32,597 nt of DNA from Deltaproteobacteria bacterium (GTDB taxonomy: Bacteria; SAR324; XYD2-FULL-50-16), in contig JABHWU010000099.1 in the NCBI GenBank assembly GCA_018657625.1, positions 1 to 32,597 of the forward strand. Direction: 5' to 3'. Numbering within the stretch: position 1 is the stretch's first letter; the number at the start of each line of letters is the position of its first letter. Positions 8,573 through 16,634 of this stretch are shown one piece after another. The position numbers and the translations under genes are program-made. The notes below the pieces were generated by a model, which was not told where the DNA came from, ran no database searches, and saw nothing but the letters and a program-made list of their open reading frames with translations.

Positions 8573-8952
8573 CTAATGACTGTATCAATCAATGTAATAA
8601 TCTAATGTTAGTACATGACTATGGATTTTATGGGACCATTAAAAAGTCGATGACATATTATGATTTTTTAGTAATAGAAATAACCAAGGCAAATTTCCCA
8701 TCAAAAAACCTTGTTTTTTAGATGATAAGGAAGAGCGCTTGAATGACACGGTAAAATAGCGTCATAATACCGGAATAATAAGCGCATCATTTTTTCATGA
8801 CCATTAATCTTTGCAGGTAGATTTTTATGTGAGAAGAACAGATATTTGGAACAATAATTGTGGATTACCAAATCAATAGCCAATTTTCGTCAATTGAGTC
8901 ACAATCAGTTTCACCAATCTCCTGAAACAACCTATAAATAGATTTTATAATC
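8573..8952. other. Intergenic stretch without a convincing gene
   Basis: These 380 AT-rich bases separate the ytoQ fragment from the transglutaminase/ATP-grasp cluster. A 60-codon minus frame (8701-8883) starts with TTG, has no good ribosome binding site and no family resemblance. A small hairpin-like pair (CAAGG near 8690 and CCTTG followed by six T near 8712) is too weak to call a terminator. The promoter of the downstream cluster must lie in this stretch or start within it, but I could not single out boxes with confidence. Confidence 0.5.
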
Positions 8953-10518
8953 ATGATTTCTCGTCTTGTAATCTTATTTTTGATGATAATTCCGATTTTA
9001 GCTATCAGCATAAAAGTCATTTTTCTGGGCTATCTACCGAATCTGATCATTCCAGAGAAAAATTACCAGGTAAAAATCCATATGACTGGTAATAGTGTAA
9101 AAGATAATATCAGGTTAAGAACCTTTTTACCCAGGGAAAGCTTCCGGCAAAGAATCTATGATGAATCATATAAAAAAGATGGCTTTGAGTTTACGATTAC
9201 ATCAAACGAAGTTAACAATCAGGCAACATGGAAGGCAGTAGAGCAAGTTGGAAAGTTCGACGTCCACTATCAATTTTCTGTTAATTCCAAAGCGGTCAGC
9301 TGGGAAATTCCTGAAGATTCCATAGTAACGAATGAAACACCAGCTGAGTTAAAACCTTTTCTGCGTAGCACGAATATGATGCCTCTCAATGACCAGGTAT
9401 TGATCAAGCTTCACCAAGAACTAATCAAAGATGAAATCAAACTGATAGAAATACTTAGAAGTACTTTTAACTACGTTCACAATCTAGGAACCATTTCATT
9501 TAAAGGCTCAACCAGTGCTAAAACAGCTGTCCTATTGCAGCAAGCAAGTTGTAATGGCAAAGGACACTTACTGGCTGCTTTATTGAGAATGAATAAAATC
9601 CCCACAAAACTGATTGGAGGGTTGATTTTAAAAACTGGACAAAAAAAGATCAGTCACCAATGGGTTGAGGTTTGGATCAATGGTAATTGGATAGCTTTTG
9701 ATCCAACTAACGGTCATTTCGCCCATGTTCCGTCCAACTATCTAAAAGTATATGAAAATGATGAAAAGTTTTTTACCCATTCCAAAAATATCGGATTTAA
9801 CTGGAATTTTGAAATTAAAAGCTTTTTGTCTCCTGCCTCAGAGATCTATCACTTAAAGTCTGAAAGTTTCAATGTTCTTGGAATCTATGAACTATTCCAG
9901 GAAGCCGGAATATCTCTGACCATCTTAAAAATCCTCCTCATGATTCCTGTGGGAGGATTGATAGCCACTTTTTTTCGAAATGTCATCGGGACCCAGACCT
10001 TTGGTACCTTTTTACCAGCCTTAATCGCTGCGGCATCATATCAAACCGGGGTTTGGTGGGGCTTAGCTGGGTTCTGTTTTGTCATTTTTTCTCTGGCAGG
10101 TATTCGTCTGCTACTGGAGAATATGGACCTGATGCATACGCCCAAATTATCCGCCATGTTGACTATTGTAGTCATTATGGTTTTAGGGCTTAGCCTGGCT
10201 AGTTCAAGGTATACCGGTTTGGGTTTGGAAAGGTTTAGTCTTTTTCCAATCGCTATTTTAACCTTAACTACCGAACGATTTTCTATCACCATTGAAGAAA
10301 AAGGAGCACTCAGCGCACTTTGGATGCTTTTTCAAACCCTACTCGTTACTTTTATTTGTTATTTATTTATGAGTAATCTATTTTTACAGGTTTCTTTTTT
10401 AGCTTTTCCGGAACTTTCTTTAATGATCATCGGTATGAATCTTTGGCTAGGACGCTGGGTTGGTCTTCGATTGACTGAGTTTATCCGATTTAGAAATATC
10501 ATCTTTTCAAGGATCTAA
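8953..10518 (+). CDS. Transglutaminase-like domain fused to 7 transmembrane helices
   Basis: The protein has 521 residues. An N-terminal helix (about 4-27) leads into an extracytoplasmic part (28-320), then seven hydrophobic segments fill 321-500. The soluble part contains a transglutaminase-like (papain-fold) core: SCNGKGHLLAALLRMNKIPT with C200, HQWVEVW with H235, and WIAFDPTNG with D250. The C-terminal half has the conserved signature of this membrane family (GTQTFGTFLPALIAA, later LTLTTERFSI and the LGRWVGLRL end). Databases call relatives 'inactive transglutaminase fused to 7 transmembrane helices' (UUP1 family) and they neighbour alpha-L-glutamate ligase-like ATP-grasp genes, as here. 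The Cys-His-Asp triad looks complete in this copy, so it may be an active peptidase or transpeptidase. The stop overlaps the next start (TAATG), indicating translational coupling. Confidence 0.88.
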   Translation: MISRLVILFLMIIPILAISIKVIFLGYLPNLIIPEKNYQVKIHMTGNSVKDNIRLRTFLPRESFRQRIYDESYKKDGFEFTITSNEVNNQATWKAVEQVGKFDVHYQFSVNSKAVSWEIPEDSIVTNETPAELKPFLRSTNMMPLNDQVLIKLHQELIKDEIKLIEILRSTFNYVHNLGTISFKGSTSAKTAVLLQQASCNGKGHLLAALLRMNKIPTKLIGGLILKTGQKKISHQWVEVWINGNWIAFDPTNGHFAHVPSNYLKVYENDEKFFTHSKNIGFNWNFEIKSFLSPASEIYHLKSESFNVLGIYELFQEAGISLTILKILLMIPVGGLIATFFRNVIGTQTFGTFLPALIAAASYQTGVWWGLAGFCFVIFSLAGIRLLLENMDLMHTPKLSAMLTIVVIMVLGLSLASSRYTGLGLERFSLFPIAILTLTTERFSITIEEKGALSALWMLFQTLLVTFICYLFMSNLFLQVSFLAFPELSLMIIGMNLWLGRWVGLRLTEFIRFRNIIFSRI

Positions 10519-11387
10519 TGCTAAAAAAATATGTATGGCCTTTTTTAAAAGCATCTGAATCGATTGTTGGTTTGAATCATCGAAACTTTCGTTTGATATA
10601 TAAATTAAACAACCGTTTTGATTATCAATTGGCGAATGATAAGATCAAGGCCAAAGATTTTCTAAATTGTATAAAAGTACCAACCTCACAGACCTATCAG
10701 ATTTATAGAGGACTGTATGATCTCAGAAATATTGTTGATGATTTGAAAAACTATGCCAGTTTTGTAGTCAAACCAGCAAAAGGTAGTCGTGGAAATGGAA
10801 TCCTGATCTTAGAACAATCTGAAAAAGGAAAATATCGAAGCTTATCTGGTAAACAATACAACCCTTCAGAACTGAAATATTTCATCGCTTCGATAATTTT
10901 TGGAAAATTCAGTATGGGCCATCAGGACCACGCTTTAATCGAAAAAAAACTCATTCCGGATTCCAGAATCAGAGCGCTCAGTTATGGTGGGTTTGCAGAT
11001 ATCCGAATCCTATTCGCCAGGGAAAAATTGATACTGGCGATGCTACGACTCCCAACCAAAACCTCTGACGGCAAAGCAAACTTGCACCAAGGTGGGATAG
11101 GAGTTGGTGTGGATCTCAAATCGGGAATTACTACGCAAGCGATTTTTAAAAATCATTTGATCACAAAACATCCGGATATCGATGCTCCTTTAATCGGGGT
11201 TCAAATTCCTGATTGGCATCGATTGATTAAGATTTCCAATTTGATCGCACAAAAGTGCCCTTTGAAATATATTGGCATCGATTTGATATTGGAAGAAAAT
11301 GACGGACCGGTGGTGATAGAGTTTAACGCTAGACCGGGACTTGAAATCCAGAATGCCAACCAGATAGGAATCCTGGAGCATTTATGA
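10518..11387 (+). CDS. Alpha-L-glutamate ligase-like (RimK-type) ATP-grasp protein
   Basis: The protein has 289 residues, is cytoplasmic and has no signal peptide. ATP-grasp marks run in order: VVKPAKGSRGNGILIL (about 83-98, phosphate-binding loop), a lid/adenine region near HALIEKKLIPDSRI, ADIRILF, LRLPTK, LHQGGIGVGVD, and the metal-binding end IGIDLILEENDGPVVIEFNARPG. RimK-type enzymes activate a carboxylate as an acyl phosphate and join it to an amine, typically adding Glu to a peptide or protein. The substrate here is unknown. The gene shares one base with the upstream transglutaminase/7TM gene and four bases (ATGA) with the downstream TPR gene. The ligase plus 7TM pairing is known from comparative genomics of amidoligases. 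No retropepsin-like zinc protease gene, often the third partner, is present. Confidence 0.88.
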   Translation: MLKKYVWPFLKASESIVGLNHRNFRLIYKLNNRFDYQLANDKIKAKDFLNCIKVPTSQTYQIYRGLYDLRNIVDDLKNYASFVVKPAKGSRGNGILILEQSEKGKYRSLSGKQYNPSELKYFIASIIFGKFSMGHQDHALIEKKLIPDSRIRALSYGGFADIRILFAREKLILAMLRLPTKTSDGKANLHQGGIGVGVDLKSGITTQAIFKNHLITKHPDIDAPLIGVQIPDWHRLIKISNLIAQKCPLKYIGIDLILEENDGPVVIEFNARPGLEIQNANQIGILEHL

Positions 11388-13327
11388 TAAAGAATTTGTT
11401 TCAATCGTTTATTCCTTTGCTAGTGGGCTTTATTTTATTGAGTCTTTTTTTAATTTGGGGACATAATTCTATTGAGGAAAAATCCAAACAACCATTGGTG
11501 ATACAAGTTCCAAAATCAACCAATACAGCAGAACGTGGTACTGATGAAGTTATTCGGGTTTTACGCCCCTTATTTCTGAACGAAAAGTCACTATCAAATC
11601 AGCCCACTTTGAAAAAGAAGGAACTCCTGTCAAAATTGAGTCTATATTATGCAAACAGCACTTCATTTGATCTGGTGGAGCAAAATAATCTTTTTGCCAA
11701 CTTACTGGCACAAAACGCCTACACCGATGCAAAAAAAATGGCATCAATGCTCATCAAACCTCTACGTCAAGAAAAAGAATCGACACTTATAACATCTACA
11801 CTTCATTACAACTTGGGCATTATGAAATTAATTAATGACCAATATCCATTAGCTTTATCACATCTGAATCAGGTAATTGAAACCCAAAATGGATACTTAC
11901 CCGATTTGGCAAAGGCACTCACACTGATTAATCTAAACCGCAGCCCTGAGGGATTAGCTCTCATCAACCAGGTATTAGGAAAAACTCCAAATAAAATTCA
12001 TCCTTATATCTATTTTAAACTTGGAAACCTTTATGCTCGTCAAAAAGAGTACCTACTTGCATTGATTGAACTTAACAAAGCACTAGCTCTTGATGCCAAA
12101 TTTTATCAGGTCACTCTCAACAAAGCGATAATTTACAGAAAAATGAACCGTTTCCAGGAAGCAGAAAGGATTTATGCAGAACTTTTAACCCAATATCCAG
12201 GTTATTTTAAAGGGATCTATAATTACGGAATATTACTGGAAAAAATGGACCGAAAATCCGAAGCCATCAAAACCTTTGAAAAAGCACTTTCTTTAAATCT
12301 CTATCATCAAGAGCTTCGAGCAAAGTTAGCAGAAATTTTATTTTCTCAACAACTTTATTCTAAAGCCTTGCGACATTATCGCTGGATGATGAAAGAATCC
12401 CAGAATAATTGGGAACTGGTATTAATGGTAGCCAAAACAGAATTAAAACTTGGAAATTATCCTGAAGCCACTAAATTAATGATCAATGCCATTGAAAAAA
12501 AAGGGGGAAACTACCCCCAAGCCTGGTTGGAACTGGGGGATACCTATCTAATCCTAGGAAAAGGTAAATTAACATTAGAGGCTTATCAAACCGCTTTACG
12601 ATTGGAGCCTAATAATAAAAAAGTACTGGGCCGTTTAGCAAAATACTTCTCACGAAATAAAAATTCCACCAGGGAAATTTACTATTATCAAGAGGCATTA
12701 AAATTGGACCCAAACGATGGACTTTATCTTCGCCGACTAGGTATTGCTTTATTAAAACAAGATCAGCTTACTGAGGCGGCAAAATACCTCGAAAGCTCCA
12801 TTAAATTTGTCAGTAATCCTTATCGGTCTTATAAGTATCTGGCAAAAGTCCAAGACAAATTAAAAAATTATTCAGAAGCTGACCGATATTATCAACTCAC
12901 CCTTAGCTTACAACCACTTGATGATCTGGATTGGTATCGATATGGAATCACTCTGTTCAAAATGAAACAATACCGCAAATCAATTAAAGCTTTTAAAAAT
13001 GCTGAAAAATACTCGGACCAGGAGGATCATCATTTTATGGCTCTCATCAAAAAACGATTAGCAAATGCTTATACAAAAAACAAGAAATTTACTCCGGCAA
13101 TTAAAACTTTCAAAGAAGCGTTAGAATTGAATAACGGTTACTTTTCCGCCAGATTGGACTATGCCAAACTTTTACTCTCTTTAAAAGGACGAAAAAAGCA
13201 AGGACAGCAAGAACTCAAATTAGCACTAAGAATAAAACCGAACAGCTGTAGTGCTTTAAAATTGGCAAAGAAGTACGCAATGAACCAATACAACCAAAAA
13301 TGGAAAGACCTATGCTTAAAAAATTAA
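11384..13327 (+). CDS. Membrane-anchored TPR-repeat protein
   Basis: The protein has 647 residues. An uncleaved-looking helix at about 7-27 (FIPLLVGFILLSLFLIW) anchors it in the inner membrane. The rest is probably periplasmic, because its neighbours are envelope proteins. From about residue 135 to the end I count 12-14 tetratricopeptide repeats with the 34-residue spacing and the A-x-x-x-Y/F and P signature, for example YFKLGNLYARQKEYLLALIE and WLELGDTYLILGKGKLTLEA. TPR superhelices bind proteins or peptides, and in exopolysaccharide exporters such as PgaA or AlgK they scaffold a beta-barrel pore. It starts four bases inside the ligase gene and its stop lies 16 bases inside the next gene, so the four genes form one coupled unit. 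Confidence 0.88.
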   Translation: MIKNLFQSFIPLLVGFILLSLFLIWGHNSIEEKSKQPLVIQVPKSTNTAERGTDEVIRVLRPLFLNEKSLSNQPTLKKKELLSKLSLYYANSTSFDLVEQNNLFANLLAQNAYTDAKKMASMLIKPLRQEKESTLITSTLHYNLGIMKLINDQYPLALSHLNQVIETQNGYLPDLAKALTLINLNRSPEGLALINQVLGKTPNKIHPYIYFKLGNLYARQKEYLLALIELNKALALDAKFYQVTLNKAIIYRKMNRFQEAERIYAELLTQYPGYFKGIYNYGILLEKMDRKSEAIKTFEKALSLNLYHQELRAKLAEILFSQQLYSKALRHYRWMMKESQNNWELVLMVAKTELKLGNYPEATKLMINAIEKKGGNYPQAWLELGDTYLILGKGKLTLEAYQTALRLEPNNKKVLGRLAKYFSRNKNSTREIYYYQEALKLDPNDGLYLRRLGIALLKQDQLTEAAKYLESSIKFVSNPYRSYKYLAKVQDKLKNYSEADRYYQLTLSLQPLDDLDWYRYGITLFKMKQYRKSIKAFKNAEKYSDQEDHHFMALIKKRLANAYTKNKKFTPAIKTFKEALELNNGYFSARLDYAKLLLSLKGRKKQGQQELKLALRIKPNSCSALKLAKKYAMNQYNQKWKDLCLKN

Positions 13328-14580
13328 ACCTTCGAATACTAATAATTCTTGTTTTCATTAACCTGGGATTGAATCAGGCATTTGGACAAGAAGACACTTT
13401 GAATGATAGCAAGAAAAACCAGGATATTCCTGAACAGGATCTGGCACCAAAACAGAAAGTAAAAGTAGTGGACAGTAGGAAAAAACCCGACAAATCGTTT
13501 AAAGTATTTGTTAAATTTGACTTACCCTTGGTTTACACAAGCAATGCCTTTAGAACACCTTCAGAAAAATACGTCGACCCTGAAACCGGTAACTGGACCA
13601 CCACCTCACCCACAAGTGCTTTCTTTCTTAATCCATCTGCAATTTTTGGTGGACAATATAATTTTATAAAGAATCATGGTATTGCTATAGAACTTCAGTT
13701 GGAAGAAACTCAATTTATCGGCAATGAAAAGTTAAAAGACGCTAATGGCAATGTTGTAAATTTTGAACGGGGATATAAAGGTCGCTTTGAAGGTCACCGC
13801 TGGCATTTCGGCTATCAAATCGAAACAAGCAATTATAACTATCTGCATCGTGGGACTGGCACAAGTCGTGTCACGAAGGTAAAGGAAAGTCCATTGGCGC
13901 AGCGATATAAATATACGAGTTCGGGAACTTTTATCAGCTATAGATACAAGATTAAAAAAGGTTCTTATATTTATTTTGACATAAAAAACTATCATAAAGA
14001 CTATAAGGAAGTCGAGATTTTTCAAAGCCTGGACAGAGATGAAGATTCATACAGGTTAGCCTGGTCACAGCTTTTCGATAAAGATTATCAATTAAAAGTT
14101 TCCCATAAAAAACTGACCAAAAAATATACGACTCATGAGGCTGAAAATGCATACGGGAAACAGGTTCCAGGAACAGATAAGATACTGGTGGATACAAGCA
14201 ATTCTCTAAAATTTGGCTTTTTATTTACCGACTATTCTATAACACCTTATTTTAAATTGTTTGAAAGTAAGGACACCTATGCAGACTATTGGAGTTATAA
14301 AGAACAAACATCGGGAGGGAAGATTCGTTATAAACCCACAAGTAATCAGAAAATAACCATCAATGCCAGCCAATCGAATAGAACCTATGCGAAGGAAACC
14401 AATTCACTGGGAGAGTTAAGAAAAAGAAGAACAACGGATTATAAACTTAACTGGCAATATACCATTAATAAAACCTCAAATGCTTATATAACTCTTAATT
14501 CACATCACCAGGATGATGTCGACGGCTATTATAGCTATAATCGTAAGGAATTTATCATAGGATATGCTACAAAGTTTTAA
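13312..14580 (+). CDS. Predicted outer-membrane beta-barrel protein
   Basis: The frame also has an ATG at 13300, but the ATG at 13312 follows GGAAAG and starts a clean signal peptide (MLKKLNLRILIILVFI, then cleavage after about QAFG), giving 422 residues. After a charged linker to about residue 60, the chain is Tyr-, Thr- and Asn-rich with alternating hydrophobic and polar residues in repeated strands, and it ends KEFIIGYATKF. A C-terminal Phe with this alternation is the signal read by the BAM complex, so this is very likely an outer-membrane barrel, with perhaps 14-18 strands. No known porin or TonB-receptor motif is visible. It overlaps the TPR gene by 16 bases and is the last gene of the cluster. 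Its role as the export pore of a ligase/transglutaminase product is inference. Confidence 0.8.
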   Translation: MLKKLNLRILIILVFINLGLNQAFGQEDTLNDSKKNQDIPEQDLAPKQKVKVVDSRKKPDKSFKVFVKFDLPLVYTSNAFRTPSEKYVDPETGNWTTTSPTSAFFLNPSAIFGGQYNFIKNHGIAIELQLEETQFIGNEKLKDANGNVVNFERGYKGRFEGHRWHFGYQIETSNYNYLHRGTGTSRVTKVKESPLAQRYKYTSSGTFISYRYKIKKGSYIYFDIKNYHKDYKEVEIFQSLDRDEDSYRLAWSQLFDKDYQLKVSHKKLTKKYTTHEAENAYGKQVPGTDKILVDTSNSLKFGFLFTDYSITPYFKLFESKDTYADYWSYKEQTSGGKIRYKPTSNQKITINASQSNRTYAKETNSLGELRKRRTTDYKLNWQYTINKTSNAYITLNSHHQDDVDGYYSYNRKEFIIGYATKF

Positions 14581-14611
14581 GCAGAGAGTGGTTAATTACT
14601 AAACGCTCAGT

Positions 14612-14797
14612 TTATGATTGGTCTTCAATTTTTTTTCTGAGCTCTGCTACTTCATCTTCTATCTCTTCAATTTTCATTTCAAATTCCATGTTGGTTTTTG
14701 AACCATGCTCGTTAACACAAAATGATCCTGATTTATTATCCTTCAGGTCTTTCAATTGCTTTTCCTTTTCTTCCAATTGTTTAGCGAGATCTTCCAT
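14612..14797 (-). CDS. Small coiled-coil protein
   Basis: This 61-residue gene runs opposite to the barrel gene, with stops 31 bases apart. The ATG at 14797 has a good ribosome binding site (GGGAG, five bases upstream), which is the main reason to believe it. The product is almost entirely charged heptads, with KQLEEKEKQLKDLKD at the N-terminal side and KIEEIEDEVAELRKKIED at the C-terminal side, separated by a Cys-containing linker (SGSFCVNEHGSKTN). This suggests a two-helix coiled coil. I cannot name a family. It resembles small bacterial coiled-coil proteins such as SlyX or Lpp-like ones only in general character, and it has no signal peptide. Confidence 0.6.
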   Translation of the reverse strand: MEDLAKQLEEKEKQLKDLKDNKSGSFCVNEHGSKTNMEFEMKIEEIEDEVAELRKKIEDQS

Positions 14798-15354
14798 ATT
14801 ACTCCCGTTGGCTAATATAATAAATAATAAAGTATTCCTTCGAAAAAACTATGAACTAACTTACCTCAATACTGATATTTTTTACAAGATCCGATTAAAA
14901 GACCATTATTTTGAAAATCATAAATTCATTAATAGCACACCCTAATCCTAATTCAAGCAGCAAGTTATTTACCTCTACCAGTCCATTTCTTTTTTCGAAT
15001 GTTAATTTAATTAATACTATTACTTTGATATGAATCACTTGCAGGTGATTTTCATTATGGTAACAAGTGTCATTTTTTTTTCATGATGGTTTTCGGTAAA
15101 TTTTTTTAACTACTCTCTTGATTCCATATTCATCTTAATGCATTATTTGGCTTATCCCCAAATTTAATTTTTGAGGTAACATGTTTCCAACCAAAAGGGG
15201 GTATAGAAACAACAATTTTTTAGGAGGTTACAATACGAAAGGCTGTTTATTTGTGTTGATTTTAATATCAAGCAAATATGGCAAAAAAATAAATATAAAA
15301 ATGTTTCTAAATTTCCTACTTTTTAATAATGATACAGATACTAGAGGTATTAAT
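14798..15354. other. Long upstream region of the liv operon with a possible in-frame leader
   Basis: About 380 bases (14798-15180) show no gene. They contain a short hairpin (AATCAC/GTGATT near 15032-15050) and an inverted repeat ATTTGG/CCAAAT at 15145-15163, which could be an operator or promoter-proximal stem. An open frame then begins at ATG 15181 behind GAGG (15173-15176) and runs 58 codons, in frame, into livK. Within it are a second AGGAGGT (15222-15228) that has no ATG behind it and a stretch coding Leu-Phe-Val-Leu-Ile-Leu-Ile (15247-15267). Whether this region is translated is unclear (see findings). Confidence 0.4.
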
Positions 15355-16509
15355 ATGAAAACTAAAGTATTTTCCATTGGGATATTTCTTTTTTTTATTG
15401 GATCACTGCTTCCATCAAACATTTTTGCAGCAAATACCATTAAGATTGGGGTCAATGCGCCATTGACCGGCTTTGCAGCAGCTGACGGAAAGTCTTCCCT
15501 AAACGGTGTTAAACTGGCTGTGTCCCAAATTAACGCTGCCGGTGGTGTTTTAGGTAAACAACTGGAACTGGTGGTTTATGATGACCAGGCATCTCCTAAA
15601 CATTCAGTACCGATTGCTACAAAGTTAATTGAAAAAGATAATGTTACCTTAAGTATTTCAGCCAGTTATTCAGGCGCTTCCAGAGCAGCAGCTGGAATCT
15701 ATCAAGCAGCTAAGGTTCCTTATATTGCTGCTTATGCCGTTCATCCGGAAATCACTAAAGCCGGTGATTATGTATTTCGAACCAACATGATGGGTGTCGT
15801 CCAGGGAAGAGGTGGTGCCAAATTAGTTGGTGAAATTCTAAAGAAAAAAACTGCCGTTGTCATCCGATTAAACAATGACTTTGGCGTCTCCGTAGCCAAT
15901 GGGTTTGTTGAAAAGGCCGCTCAATATGGGGTCAAAATTCTGAATGATTATTCCTATTCAATCAAGGATCGCCGATTTGGTTCCATCATCGCAAAAGTTA
16001 AAGCCGATAATCCTGAAGCTATTTATGCCACCGGTTATTTTTTCACAGCAGGACCGTTGGTGAGCCAAATCAGAGCGGCCGGTATCAAAGTACCGATCAT
16101 TGGCATCGATGGTTTTGATTCTCAAAATTTCATTGAAATTGCTCAAAAAGCAGCTGAGGGCGTAATCATTACTACTTCTTTGAACCGAGATTCCCAGGAA
16201 CCTGCCACTAAAAATTTTATTGAAGAGTTTGAACAAAAATTTGATCATAAAGTGGATATGGTTGCATCAACAGGACATACAGCCATGCAAATGGCCGCCG
16301 AAGCCATCAAAAAAGCAGGAAGCCTTGATAAAGCAGCTATCAAGGATGCCTTGTTTCAGATCAACATAATGAGTTCAAGTGGTCAGGTTTCATTTAATAA
16401 ATTGGGTGAACTGATTAAAGATATTCAGGTTCAGGTCGTCAGAGGTGCACATTTTCACTACCACTCCATTATTCATGATCCAGTATTGTTAGCGCCACCG
16501 GAAAAATAA
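15355..16509 (+). CDS. livK: Branched-chain amino-acid type ABC transporter, periplasmic binding protein
   Basis: The ATG at 15355, behind AGAGGT, starts a typical signal peptide (MKTKVFSIGIFLFFIGSLLP, cleaved near IFAA), giving 384 residues. The frame stays open 58 codons further up, which would bury the signal peptide. The mature chain is a type I periplasmic binding protein of the Leu/Ile/Val (Peripla_BP_6) group: IKIGVNAPLTGFAAADGKS at its start, then NGVKLAVSQINAAGGVLGKQ, the sugar-binding-protein-like hinge regions and IIGIDGFDS. The ligand could be branched-chain amino acids or another amino acid, amide or urea-like solute. Context (permeases and two ATPases follow) makes a HAAT-family importer certain, but specificity is not readable. 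The gap to the first permease holds a stem-loop that could raise the level of the binding protein over the membrane parts. Confidence 0.9.
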   Translation: MKTKVFSIGIFLFFIGSLLPSNIFAANTIKIGVNAPLTGFAAADGKSSLNGVKLAVSQINAAGGVLGKQLELVVYDDQASPKHSVPIATKLIEKDNVTLSISASYSGASRAAAGIYQAAKVPYIAAYAVHPEITKAGDYVFRTNMMGVVQGRGGAKLVGEILKKKTAVVIRLNNDFGVSVANGFVEKAAQYGVKILNDYSYSIKDRRFGSIIAKVKADNPEAIYATGYFFTAGPLVSQIRAAGIKVPIIGIDGFDSQNFIEIAQKAAEGVIITTSLNRDSQEPATKNFIEEFEQKFDHKVDMVASTGHTAMQMAAEAIKKAGSLDKAAIKDALFQINIMSSSGQVSFNKLGELIKDIQVQVVRGAHFHYHSIIHDPVLLAPPEK

Positions 16510-16538
16510 TAATTTTCGGATTATTTGCCAGTTAAAAC

Positions 16539-16590
16539 TCCAGTGGGTTTGGATTTCGGGATCACCCCATCAATCATGAAGTCCACTGGA
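16539..16590 (+). promoter_or_regulatory. Stem-loop between binding-protein and permease genes
   Basis: TCCAGTGG (16539-16546) is exactly complementary to CCACTGGA (16583-16590), with two G-U pairs extending the stem inward and a loop of about 32 bases. It lies in the 125-base gap after the binding-protein gene. In other binding-protein operons, stems at this position protect the upstream mRNA and lower downstream expression. There is no T-tract, so it is not a complete terminator. Confidence 0.4.
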
Positions 16591-16634
16591 TTCTGCAATT
16601 CAGATACTAATCCATCAATCAACAACGAGATTTC

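Noticed and set aside
8701..8883. Minus-strand 60-codon frame in the gap before the transglutaminase/ATP-grasp cluster
   Set aside because: TTG start, no proper ribosome binding site and no family signal.
11575..11588. A 14-base match (TCTGAACGAAAAGT) to the left inverted repeat, inside the TPR gene
   Set aside because: Only a few such chance matches are expected in a 32 kb AT-rich window, and there is no matching second arm.
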